DNA of 64,000 nt from Brachionus plicatilis. Taxonomy: Eukaryota > Rotifera > Eurotatoria > Ploima > Brachionidae. The stretch lies in NCBI GenBank assembly GCA_010279815.1, contig QEOQ01000670.1, positions 597,382 through 661,381 of the forward strand, in the 5' to 3' direction. Below are positions 45,221 through 56,510 of this stretch, in pieces. The notes under the pieces are model-generated. The model made no database searches. It was not told where the DNA came from and worked only from the letters and a program-made list of their open reading frames with translations. The first letter of the stretch is position 1. Each line of letters opens with the position of its first letter. The position numbers were made by a program, and so were the translations under genes.

Positions 45221-45888
45221 TTAATCTAAATTAGCATTATACAATTGATTTAGTGATTGAATAATAATTGACTTTAATGCAATGGTCATTTCATGTATCG
45301 AGAATGTTTCCTCTGACGGGACATGAACAAACAAAGATTTTTTAGAATCTTTACTAAGCGATAGGTAGTAAGTAAAAGCGCATAAATATCTTCCTGGATC
45401 TACAGATGATCCACAATGAGCCTTTGAATTCCGCTGGCAAAATATTGCATTTGATACTTTACATAAATCTTCAACATCTAATTTAGTCGACAATGTTTCT
45501 GCTGAATTTTCCAAGCAGCACTGATTAGCAGGACATTGATTATTAATATCCTTTAATTCATAACAGGCATTAAAAGACTGTTTTTCTAAACTTATTTGGG
45601 TATCATTTTTGCTGACCCCGACATGAATCATCAGCTTGAATAAACTAATTTTAGCCAAAAAAATTGTTTACAAAAAATAATTACATCAGGACTTTCTTGA
45701 TCCCATAAGTCTTCTACTTGCTTACGGACAATTTCATAGACAACAGGCAATTCCCTAGTAATCAATTTTATTTTGTCTGGCAGTTTTTCGTCCCAAAGAC
45801 CTGACACAGCACGCCAAGACTCATTCACAGGCACGTCTTGGAAGGGTCCGAAACCTGTCACAACCACTTTAAAATTTTGATCTGTCAT
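45221..45888 (-). CDS. PGPEP1: Pyroglutamyl-peptidase I
   Basis: Two exons, 45888-45685 and 45634-45221, phase 0, 205 residues (human 209). Cytosolic cysteine peptidase (family C15) that removes N-terminal pyroglutamate. N-terminal VVVTGFGPFQDVPVNESW is the family start; the catalytic triad is visible: Glu in ELPVVYE, Cys in DPGRYLCAFTYYLSL, His in FVHVP. LMIHVGVS follows the splice and CPANQCCLE is the family Cys patch. The downstream acceptor (CAAG|CTG) was preferred to an earlier TTAG because it keeps the frame and the SPDLMIHVGV match. Same strand as COPE, which lies 178 bp upstream of its ATG. Confidence 0.95.
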
Positions 45889-46065
45889 TTCTTTAAAATT
45901 CGGATTAAATGAACTTTTTTCTTTTACTAGGGTAAAGTGTTTTTTAAGACACTTAAAAAACTAAGAAAATTATGTTTTAATTAATTTATTAATCTATTAG
46001 TTAGAATAGATAAAAAAAAGTCTAAAATAATAAAAAAATATTTCGAGATAAATTAGAAAAAAAAA

Positions 46066-47032
46066 TTATTTTGAAGGGTGATAGTGTTGGGCTATGCGAT
46101 TAAATTCGCTCTCTTTAAGCAAAAGATCTTTAACAAATGGATGATTTTTAGAAGAGTCTTTTAGTTGGGATATGAATCGATTTGTGACTTCGACAGGCTT
46201 TCCCAAATGTTGGTTCAGGACAATTGAATTCACCATCGCATCTGCATTATTGCTATCTTTATCAAGCGCTTCTTGAAGCAAAGACTGAGCTTCATCAAAC
46301 TTTTCCTGATTTATCTGACACAATGCTTGATTGTTTAAAAGCAATGAAGTAGCTGAATTTTTATCTGCTTGCTCTTGAAAAGTAAAATAGGCATCTTGGA
46401 TCTTATCACCAGTTGCCATGTACACCCAAGCACCAGCCAGTTGGGTGATTATGGCATCTTCATCCATGTCAATTAATTTTTTAAGCTCTTTTCGAGCAAG
46501 ATCATGACGATCCATTTTAAGATATATTTGAATTGCCAAAGCACCACTTTGATTTTAAAATTATTAAATATTTATTAAAAAAAAAATCCAATTTAAATTA
46601 ATAAAAGTACCATTCTAGTAGTTGACATGAGTCACAATTATGCAATAGCTTGAGAGCTGTCTCTAGATTATCATGAAGGACATATATGTTGGCTATAACT
46701 AGTAGAACTAGAGGATTTGTGATGTTCAAAGATGCTAATTTGGAGTCCAATTCATCAATGATGGCATCTCTTCTTGATTCATTGGACAAGTACTCAGCCA
46801 TAAGGCGGACAAACTTTAATTCATCGCTGGCATTAGGTTTGATGTCGTCCAGTACGACTCCATACTTTTTTTGAGCAATAAAAGCACGGTACATGTACAC
46901 GTCTTTTTCAGCCTGGGTGATGGGCTCCGAGACTCTTAGCTTTTGGGCCTCGGTTACTGCCTGCTGATAATTTCCCAAATAGAAAGAGGTCTTGAGGTCA
47001 AAAAGCTCATCGGCAGAGTTGTCTTTGTGCAT
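46066..47032 (-). CDS. COPE: Coatomer subunit epsilon
   Basis: Two exons, 47032-46611 and 46546-46066, 300 residues (human 308). TPR-like helical solenoid subunit of COPI coats, acting in Golgi-to-ER traffic with alpha-COP. Family matches run throughout: DELFDLKTSFYLGNYQQAV near the N terminus, LEC at the splice, DRHDLARKELKKLIDMDEDA, QLAGAWVYMATG, LLNNQALCQ, LLQEALDKDSNNADA, NQHLGKPVEVTNRFISQLKD. The 64-bp intron and codon phases fit. The assignment is secure. It lies upstream of pyroglutamyl-peptidase on the same strand. Confidence 0.96.
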
Positions 47033-47495
47033 TTTTTGGCGTTTTTGCTAGATTAGAGAATTATTTTATTTATGACAAGTCATCTAAAATTATTTTATAA
47101 ATGAATAATTTAAAATTTTTTAAAATATTCAGTAAGCCACGTTAACTGAGCGCATGATGGTTGAAAAAATATTGTCTTCTCATAGTTACAGAAATCTTGT
47201 GTAAATAGGATTTTTTTAAAAATTTTTGGGGACGACTTTTTCTAACATTGCCAATAAACCTCCTATACTCTTTGATAAATAAATGCAAATTTTTATTAGT
47301 TTTTTTTTTTTGTTAATAACAAAATTTCATATGTTGTTGCTCAAGCTTTTATCAGGAGAATTGCCATGGTGATATTGAAAATAAAAGAATAAACCTTTGG
47401 ATTTTATTAAAAATAAAGATTTAGATTTAAAAATATTTAGACTCGCACAATAAATTAAAAAAAAAATTTACCTAAGCCAAAAAAATACCACTAGA
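47033..47495. other. Divergent promoter region between COPE and ERICH3
   Basis: 463 bp, AT-rich, separating two oppositely oriented starts. No specific motif recognised. Confidence 0.6.
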
Positions 47496-50400
47496 ATGGG
47501 TAAAGAAGATTATGGGTAAGCTAGGTGATATGAGAATAGATTTTAAAGTAAGCTTAATATTTTTGTTAAAGACCGATTTCGCAGTACAACAGCTTAACTG
47601 ATCCTTATCTCCAAGGATACTTCAGCAAGAATATAATCAGAACTCATCTGAGACAATCAGGATTAGTGAGTTTTTTCTTAATAAAAAAAAAAAAAAAATT
47701 TCTTAATTTTTATTTAAAGATAAGTCGTAAGGGTGACATAATCCCTGAAGAAGTATGGCGCAAGCGCATCGCTACCAAAGAAAAAATGCAACAAGCAAGT
47801 CGCTTGATTGCTAGCAAAATAGTTCAGCAGTATTTTGATTATTTTTTTTAAAATAAAATAAACAAAAATTTTATTTAAAGAGCTATTGAGTTGAAAAATT
47901 TAGAAGAAGCTGAATTTAGGCGAAAACTAGACGATGTGGCCAAAAAAGAGCTGGTCAGAAGAATCCGAGTAATTTAATTGAGAAATAATAAAATTTTTTA
48001 TAAAATTTTTTTTTATTAATTAGGGCCAAAGTGCTCAAACCAGAGAACTGCCATTGTTGTGGCCGAATAACCGCGGCTATTCCGAGGAAAGACTGCGAAC
48101 CAGATCCAGATCAAGATCGCCCAAAGTTTATGAAGAAGCTACTTTTATTGAAGACAGCCAAAGCTTTATTAATGACAGACATAGACAATACCGCCGAACT
48201 GGACAAAAGTTAGGCTCCAAGCGACTTAGCTCAAAAAAGAGACTCACCAAATTAAACCGAGGCTATGCCCTCTTGCCCAAACCGGAGCCAACTCCAGTAA
48301 TGGTAACGATGTACTATTATGGAAAGAGTATCAATATTCCATTTGATACCCAAGTATTCGAATACAGAGATGAAATATCCATTTATCAGCAACATTGTGG
48401 AGGCGAAAATTTACTGGTCTACTCTGGCTTGCACCAAGCTGGCGATAAATTTGAATTCAGATCCAAAAGACACAAGGAATATCCATTTAGCTTGACCATT
48501 TACATTAACAGCACGTATGATTGCCGTATTTCGACTTGTTGTGAATACAAGCATCAATTGAATGTTAAGATTGGTGGAAAAGGTGGAAAATTTGCCATCA
48601 CCAATGTGACTGGAAGCGAGCCTTGTATTAAATGCTTGTTGGAAAAATCAGAGAAAGAAGCCAAACGAAAAAGAGAACGAGATGCTAAACAAAAAAAAGA
48701 GGAAACAAGAGTTGATGACATTGAAGTCGATCCAGAGCAACCAGTAATTTTATACTTAATAAAATAATAGATTATTAATAATAGATAAATTAATAGATTA
48801 TTAAAAAAAGAAAAATTAATAGATAAAGTTATCTATTATTATCTTTTTTTAACTAATAATAATTAGCTATTATTAATAGAATATTTATGATCTTGTAGGA
48901 TGTACTTTGAATTTTGGTCAGGGTAGGTTTTTGGCCTTCTTCCTTGTCTATTTGTCTATTTGACTTTTGATTTGGTTTAATTTTTAGTGTTTGAATTACA
49001 AAATGTATCCAATGTTGAAATAACATTGAAAAAGTGCGATACTTCAGATATTTTTTTCAGTTTCAAATAAAAAAATAATTCTAAGTTAATATTGCAAGAA
49101 TCTTCACTTAAGTGAATCTAGAATGAGTTTTATTTTTATTTGGAAATTTTAAAAAAATATTGAAAATTCTTTTTTTAATTTTCAAATAATTTATTTATTT
49201 ATTTGTTTATTCGTACCGAGCTAATGCTCCTTCAGAATATAAATATATGAAAAAAAAAATAAAAAAATAAGATAAATAATTCATTTAGATTTTTAAATTT
49301 ATATTCAATCGTTGAAAAACTGGATATAGTCAGTAAGGTGAAGTATTATGCCAACTATTCTTGTTCTCGAGTTTTGTGAACTATTAGTTCAACTAATTTT
49401 TTTGTTCACGTAAAGGTGAACCAAAATAGAATTATGTGAACAAATTTAAAATTAGGTGAACAAATTTAATAAAGCTATTTAATAGAATGCTTAATTTTCG
49501 AAACTGGTATAAAAATCAACAATTATGAAGTTAATAATTTTTAATAGAAATTTTAAAATAGGTGAAACATTTTTAAAAAAGGTGAACTAATAGTTAAATG
49601 TTAAAATTTTTGCAAAATGCACTAGGCTTTAATGGATTGAAATCTATTTTCTACTAATTTTGTAGATGTGAAATTCAAATACAAATTGAACAAAAATTCT
49701 TACTATTTTGTTAAATTAAAATTAAAGTTAATAAATTTTATTTAAAAAAATGCTGCAAAAAACTGCAACATACTTTATTGCACCGTCATTATCTAAAATA
49801 AAATCATTATTTTCTTTTTTTTAGTAAATTAAACCAATAATTAATTTAAATCTTATTGATATTTTATTTTTTGTCTTATTTAAAAATGAGAAAAATTATT
49901 TTGAGTAAAAAAGGAGCTACAAGTATGTTGCACTTTGTTGCAGTATTTTTTTAAGTATATTTTATTAAATTTAATTTTAATTAATCAATTAATCAAAAAC
50001 AAAGAATTTTTGAACAATTAGTATTTGAATTTCACAATACCGTTTTTAAAGGTGCTACATATTTTAAAAGCTAAAATTTAAATGTTAAAATATTTTGAAT
50101 AATATTTAGATCTATTATTTTTATAAAAAAAATTCGCTTGTCTTAAAATTTTTCAAAATATTTTGTGAGGTAAATTTACCATAAATTAGAAAAAATTTAG
50201 TAAAATTAATTATTTATTTGAAAATAAAAAGCAGATAAAATCCTTGAAAAATTCTCTCTTTTGGCTCTTATTTTTTTGCCATTTAAAAAAAAAATGGATA
50301 ATTAAAATGATGATGTCAAAAGTGTGCTAAAATGAATTTTAATGATTTTTTTTTCCAATAAAAGACAAATTCGAGAAAAAATTCGGACCAAGAAGCGACT

Positions 50401-52032
50401 GAGATCGAAGTAAAGCACGAGGAAGATAAGGACCAAAGCTATGATGACGAATGGAACAAAGGCGATGATCAAGAAGAAGAGGAATCACATGCAGAAAGTT
50501 CCAAATCGGAGCCAGAAAAGCCAATTCTTACGATTGTTGAAGAAGAAATAAATAAAATTAAGATACCAGTCAAGCATGAAGAAGATGATGCAACAGATGT
50601 GAGTAGCAGTGAATCGAAGGCAAAGTCTCCCACTCAATCGAAAAGAAAATCCTCTGCTTCATCAAATGGCTCAGTCAAAGAACAACCAAATCGATATTCG
50701 AGCAATGATGTAATTGACATCATTGAAAAAGAGGCCGATACCAAAAGAACTGCCAGCAGGACATCCAAAAAATCAATTAATGACAATACATCTGAAGACG
50801 AGAGCAAATTGGAATCAGTTAGAGAAAAGGCCAAAAGTCCGTCCCAAAAAAGCTCCAAGGCATCAAGCCGAGCAGGATCAGCCAAAAGCAAAATCTCGGA
50901 CAGTGGCAGCATATCCGATGACCAAAATGACAGTGATACTGAAAAGTTACTGAACCGAATCAAAAGTGGACGCACAAATCAATCCAAAGCAGCAAGTCCA
51001 ACTAAATCAAAAACTCCGTCACAAAAAGGCTCTAGAAATGCAAGTCCAACTGGATCAGTAGTGAAAAGTCCTTCTTTAAAATCACCTAAAGGGTCTAAGC
51101 CATCAACTCCAATTGAAAAAGATGACTCCGAATCAGAAAAAAGGTCCAGATTTGCCAGTCCTGCACCAGCCAAATCCCCTTCGCAAAAAGGATCCAGAAA
51201 TAGTAGTCCTGCTAGATCCCTAAACAAAAGTCCTTCCTTGAAATCACCCAAAGGATCAAAACCATCAAGCCCAACTAAAAATGCATCTAAACCCTCTTCT
51301 CCGGTATGAACAATTTTTTTTTTTTACTTGAGCTGTTTTTAACTGCGCTTATTTCAGGTTGAAGAATATAAGCCTAGCAGAAGATCAAGTGCCAGATCGC
51401 AAAAATCACTTCAAGATGAAACTTTGAGGTCTAGAAAATCTGCAAGTCCAGCTAAAAGCCCTGTTCAAAAAGAACCACTGTTTTCAGACAATGATGAGGC
51501 CGACGATTCGATTTTAGATTTATTGGATAGTTATGGTGAAAAAGGTGAGATTGATCTATTAAAGACTAAACCTAGTGAATATCCTCAGAGTGAAACTAAC
51601 AATGTAGTTGATGATACTAACTCTAGAAACTCTCCTACTAAAATTGCTAATTCTTCTCCTGATTTGGTTAAATCACCAAATGGCTCTCGCCAAAGTTTAA
51701 AGCAGCACATTGAAAGACCAGCGTCATCGGAGTCAAAAAAATCAGAAGCAAAGGCCGAGTCACCTAAGCAATTAAGTCGAGCTGGATCATCGGCCTCAAA
51801 AAAGTCCAGCAGACCACCATCTGAGAATGAAAAGAGCAATAAAGCTGATGAGAGACCAGCTTCATCAGGATCAAAAAAATCTAGTAGACGTTCATCCAAA
51901 AGCTCACAAACAGCTGACAAACCACCAGTGCCCCAAGTAAATATTATTCCGAGCTCGGATGTGGAAAAGAGCTCGAATGCATCGTTTAATGACGAGACAA
52001 AATGGTATAAAGATGAAGATGTGCAACCCTAA
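47496..52032 (+). CDS. ERICH3: Glutamate-rich protein 3 (ERICH3) homolog
   Basis: Seven exons: 47496-47515, 47572-47665, 47720-47829, 47881-47968, 48024-48743, 50365-51303, 51358-52032; phases agree, 881 residues. The N terminus (YNSLTDPYLQGYF, THLRQSGLI) and the DUF4590-type core (IYQQHCGGENLLVYSG, RSKRHKEYPFSLTIYI, CCEYKHQLNVKIGGK, PCIKCLLEK) match ERICH3, a protein linked to cilia. The tail starts with YDDEWNKGDDQEEEE, as in the acidic repeat-rich tail of the family, then becomes Ser/Lys/Pro-rich; a 33-residue unit containing SPSLKSPKGSKPS occurs twice in tandem (about 51010-51290). The 1.6-kb intron 5 carries a MITE. The first exon encodes only MGKEDY plus a split codon and is the least certain part. 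Confidence 0.88.
49374..49602. repeat. Short inverted repeat pair in ERICH3 intron 5
   Basis: GTGAACTATTAGTTCAAC near 49375 is mirrored by AGGTGAACTAATAGTTAAAT near 49578, with several GTGAAC motifs between. Possibly a degraded small element; weakly supported. Confidence 0.35.
49662..50042. mobile_element. MITE, copy 2 (same family as 18272)
   Basis: About 380 bp with arms starting TGTGAAATTCAAATACAAAT and, on the other strand, GGTATTGTGAAATTCAAATA, plus the inner TGCAACATACTTTATTGCAC / GTATGTTGCACTTTGTTGCA pair. It shares arms and core with copy 1 but is more diverged and has no clear target duplication. It lies in ERICH3 intron 5. Confidence 0.8.
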
Positions 52033-53926
52033 ACACGAAAAATTTTGAACTAACTTTTAGAAGAAATTTTTAATTTTTTTTAAATTTTAAAAAATTGAAA
52101 AATTTCCTTTTTTTTTTTCAATTAGCTGATTTTTTTATCTGGTTTTTATCTAGTTTTTAGTTTGATTTTATCTAGTTAAAATGCTTTAGTCAATTTTAAA
52201 ATTTTTTTTTCTTTTATAGCTTAATAGAAACGAAATTAGAGATTCATGATGACACAATTTAAACGCAACAGTTTTATTTTTAATAAAAAGCTTATTCGAT
52301 TTATATCATTTTAAAAAATGCAATTTAAAATAAAATTTACCCACAATTTTGATTTTTTTAGTTTTTGAATCCATTTCATCAAGTTGAACTTGAATATTTT
52401 TTCCAGTTTAAATGCAGCAAGTGGACGTTTGCTGGTTTGTATTGAAAAAAAAGCGCTAAATAGAATGAAAAGTTTATAATATCATAAATAATTATTTTTT
52501 TAAACCAAAATAATACATTTCTAAGGTTTTTATGGGTCAAAGATTCCAAATCTGATACCGAAATTCCATAGTTTTGAAATTTTGGTTTCTAATAATAATT
52601 TAATTGAGCTGAACTCAAAACTTTTCTCATATTTTTGAAATTTGATATTAAAAAATCATTTTTTTTTTAATATAACGATATATTTAATAATTCTCTGATT
52701 ATTAAATTTGAAGCTTTAAAATTAAAAAGATTCAGCAGAAACGAATAAAAACGCCCAGGACTAATTTTAAAATTGGTAAGACCTCTTCAAAGGCATACAC
52801 TTAATAAAATGAAATTAAAGAAATTAACAAAAATATTTCAATCGGTACTGTTTCTGTTGTGTACAATATTCCATTTTTGATTAAAATAAATAGCCTGGAT
52901 ATGGTTAATCATTTTATTTTTTTGAACCAAATATGGTTATTTGTTTTCATTTTAAAAATAACCCAAAATTTAAAAATTAGAGGATTAAAAATAAATAAAA
53001 TTTTGATATTAAATGTTGTCTGTTTAAGGATTAAGTTTTTTAAAAGGGTACATTATTCAATTTACCCTATGCACATAGACTAAATTTTAGTCACTAAAAT
53101 AATTAGTCTACATAATCTATATTGTTTTTTTATTTATCCAATTCGTTCATTTTCTCATGTTAAAAGCAACTAAATCCGCATTTTCGAGAAACTTTTCTAC
53201 ACTTTATTATCCGGAACTATTGTTTGCCACATTACAATCGAATATTTATTAATTAAATAGCTGATTGCTTATTTTAATTTTTAATAAATTTAAAATTAGC
53301 CAAAATTTCATTCAAAATTTTAAAAAAGGAATTCAAATTTGGTTTTAATTAAAATTTGTTTTGCCTTTTAATAAAAACAAAAAAGACAGTTTTTAATTAA
53401 AATTTTCTAATCAAAACAATTTTTAAAGAAACAGAGTTTAATTTTCAAAATTTAAAAAATATTTAAATATTTTTTCTAATTAAAATAATCAGATGATTAG
53501 AAACAGATTTTACAGTTGTACTTTATCTTGATTTTTTCAGTCTTAAGATTTTCTAAAAATTGTAAAATTTTTAAACAAACCAATTTGAATAATTTAAATG
53601 CGAGTTTTTATCAAGTTGGTTGCTTATCTAATCATACATATAAGCTAATAGCCATTTTATTGATTATTTTGAATAGTTAATTCTTAAAAGATAATTTTAT
53701 CAACTTAACTCTCATAAAGTATTTTAAATTTTATAACTTGTTCACATTTTATTCAACTTTTTATTTTTTATCAAAAATATTAAATTTCCAAAAATCAGAA
53801 CACATCTAAAGATAAAGCTATCTTATTTTAACATTTCATTATTTGATTTTTATTTAATTTAACAAAAAAATTTTAAAATTTAAAACTTAATGCATCTGAT
53901 TTAAAAAAAAAATAATTTAGATAAAA
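52033..53926. other. AT-rich intergenic stretch
   Basis: Between ERICH3 and the SLC1 gene. No gene or repeat supported; small ORFs such as 52859-53083 are low complexity. Confidence 0.55.
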
Positions 53927-56053
53927 ATGAACCCTGATTATGTTGAAGTCAAGCGATTTAGCAGAGTTGTCAGAGTTCTAAAGACACACTGGCTGTTGGT
54001 GAGTATATTGATTAGCATAGTGATAGGTTTTGCCATCGGAATTGGTCTCAAAAGCGCCAAAATAGATAAAGAAATAGTCCAATGGCTAACACTGCCTGGA
54101 AATTTGTTCATCCGATCACTTGAATTGCTAATAGTGCCTGTAGTTTTTGTTGGTGTAGTGGCTGCAACTGGGTCTCTTAGCGCCAAATCAAATTTAAAAA
54201 TTACCCTAATATGTGTTGGTCTTTGCTTTCTAACTCACATCTTGGCAACCATAGTGGGGCTGTTCGGATCATTAGTACTAGTAAGTTTATCATCCAAAAA
54301 CATCGACTCCTCAGACCGAGTTGAATCTGTTGGAAAACAAAAAACAGCTTATGATATCATAGCTGACATACTGAGAAATTTAATTCCGAAAAATATTATA
54401 AAAGCAACCACTAACCAAGAGTTAACCAGATATTATTTGGTTAATACAACAAATTCAAGTGTCTATGTGAGGAAAGTTGAGTACATTGAAGGAACAAATA
54501 TCTTGGGAATTTTAATATTTGCTCTTTTGATCGGCTTGTCAGCCAGTGTTTTAGACAAACGAGCCGAATTGTTCCGCGAATTTTTCCGCTCATGCAATGA
54601 TGTAGTAATACTGGTTCTCAGATGGTTGATATTGGTGGCTCCAATAGGGATCGCATCACTCATTATTGAGGCCATATATGATGTTGACGATCTTGGCGAC
54701 AGTTTTAAAAAAATTGGCCTATTCACTGGTATATGCATTGCCGCGCTTTTAGTTTATGGAATTTTTGTTTTAGCCTTGATGTTTTTTGTTTTGACCAGAA
54801 AAAATCCGCTAAAGTATTACCTAAGTTTTATGGAGCCAATGCTTCTAGCATTCGCTAGTACAAGTGGAGCAGTATGCATCCATAAATCTATAGATATATG
54901 CGAAAATGAATTAGAAATTGACTCAAGAATGGCACGCTTTACCATTCCTTTTTACACCACTCTCCAAGCTGATGGAAGTTCCATTTTTATTGTAATGGCT
55001 TGTGCTTTTTTATCTAATTATTACGGTTTTGAGCTCACTGCCGGTGATTACATTGTCATCATAATAATGACCAGTATTCTGTGCTTGTGCTTGCCTTCTG
55101 TGCCAAGTTCTTCCATAGTCACTATTCTAGTAGTACTAAATGCAATTAATTTTACTGAAGTAAATATAGCAATTCTTTATACTGTTGAATGGCTACTTGA
55201 CAGGTAATAATGTGCCTTTTATAGCATGTGACCAAAAAAATTACCAGAATGAATTAAGTGCCCCGAAACATAAACTGTAGTCTCAGTTATTCTAAATTTT
55301 AATATTTTTTAAATTTAAACTCTGATAACTTAATTAATACAATTTTTCTCAAGAATTGTATAGAAATTCACCAGTTGTAATTTAAAATAAAAATAATTTA
55401 GATTGATAGAATCTGACAGAGGTTATTAGACTTGAAATCAATATGGTCGACTACAGTTTATGGTTTCGAGCACTATAAAAAATTTCTTAAGCAGGTACAT
55501 GTTTTTTCAAGCATTCAATCTTTATCATTTAACTTAAAATTACATCAAATAAATATTTTTTTTGTTTTTTTTCAAGGAACTCTTAACCATAAATCCAAAA
55601 TTTTTTTATTCAAAATTTTTATTGATTATTTAATGTCATTTAAATATATTTAATGTCTCTTTAAATTAAACTGATTTTTTAAGATAAGCGAATATAAAGA
55701 GAAAGGAAAATGAATATCCTTTTTTTTATTTAAAACTATTGATAACAAAAAAATATTAATTTAAGGAAATTAATAAAATTTATAAAAAATTTTTCAAATA
55801 TTTAGAATTTTAATGTCACACGCTACCATAATAAAATTTTTTAATATTTAAAAATTTTTTTTTTAGAACTCGAACTGCGGTTAATTTGTACAGTCATTGT
55901 TTTTGTGCTGTAATTACATTCGAGCTGTGTAAAAAAGACTTGGACCACTTGGAATTAGGTGATCATGCTCATGTTCATATCGAAGATAGCCAAATACCTC
56001 TCAATCAAATTTCCAATGAGACCAATTTAGAAGAGGACATTACTAAAGTTTAA
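53927..56053 (+). CDS. Atypical SLC1 (excitatory amino acid transporter) family protein
   Basis: Two exons, 53927-55203 and 55867-56053, 487 residues. The SLC1 fold is clear: N-terminal helices with LRSLELLIVPVVFVGVV-like (RSLELLIVPVVF) and GSLSAKSN, a glycosylated TM4 loop, TM7-HP2, and TM8 with WLLDRTRTAVN. Usual signatures are altered: the HP1 Ser-rich loop is AFASTSGAV (family ATSSSAT), the NMDGT motif reads LQADGSS, and after DRTRTAVN the sequence is LYSHC where the family has V-x-GD. The substrate-binding Asp, Arg and Asn of TM8 are kept, but the NMDGT Asn and the late TM8 Asp used for Na+ are lost. Substrate and coupling are uncertain. The 663-bp intron splits the TM8 motif. Confidence 0.88.
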
Positions 56054-56510
56054 AAAAAAAAAAGATAAAAAATTAAATATAAAATAAAAAATAGATTATT
56101 TTAAAAGTTAAATTTTTTCATTTTTTTGTCTTCCAAAAAGTTAATTTTTTTATTTAGTCTATTTGAAAAATTTGAATAAAATAATCAAAGGAGTTTTTAC
56201 CTATTGAAATTTTACCATTGTGAAAAAGTATTCAAAAAACAACCGTATAAAAATAACAATTTGAAGTGTCTTTGTTAGCAGTTAATTCTGATCGTTCAAG
56301 ACTAAAATGTCTGTCTATATTTTTTATTAAAATCAACTAATTGTAATAATCTTGAAAAAATCAACAAAATCCAGCTTTTAAAAATTCTAATCGAGTTTAA
56401 AAAAGAATAAATTATTTCGAGTGTTGAAAATTGTTTGCCTTTGACAAGAAAAAAGTAAGCTTTGACAACTAACGCTTAATGTCATGCTTTGGCTTCACTA
56501 TGCTTCTTAA
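56054..56510. other. Intergenic, SLC1 to RASSF
   Basis: AT-rich. It presumably holds the SLC1 3'UTR and the RASSF promoter; no motif recognised. Confidence 0.55.

Noticed and set aside
50634..51920. Long minus-strand ORFs over the ERICH3 tail
   Set aside because: They mirror Ser/Lys-rich codons of the + strand frame; no independent motif.
55432..55653. ORF inside the SLC1 intron, with a CAG|GTACAT donor
   Set aside because: It is possibly an alternative exon, but inserting it would break the DRTRT-AVN motif of TM8; no similarity to SLC1.
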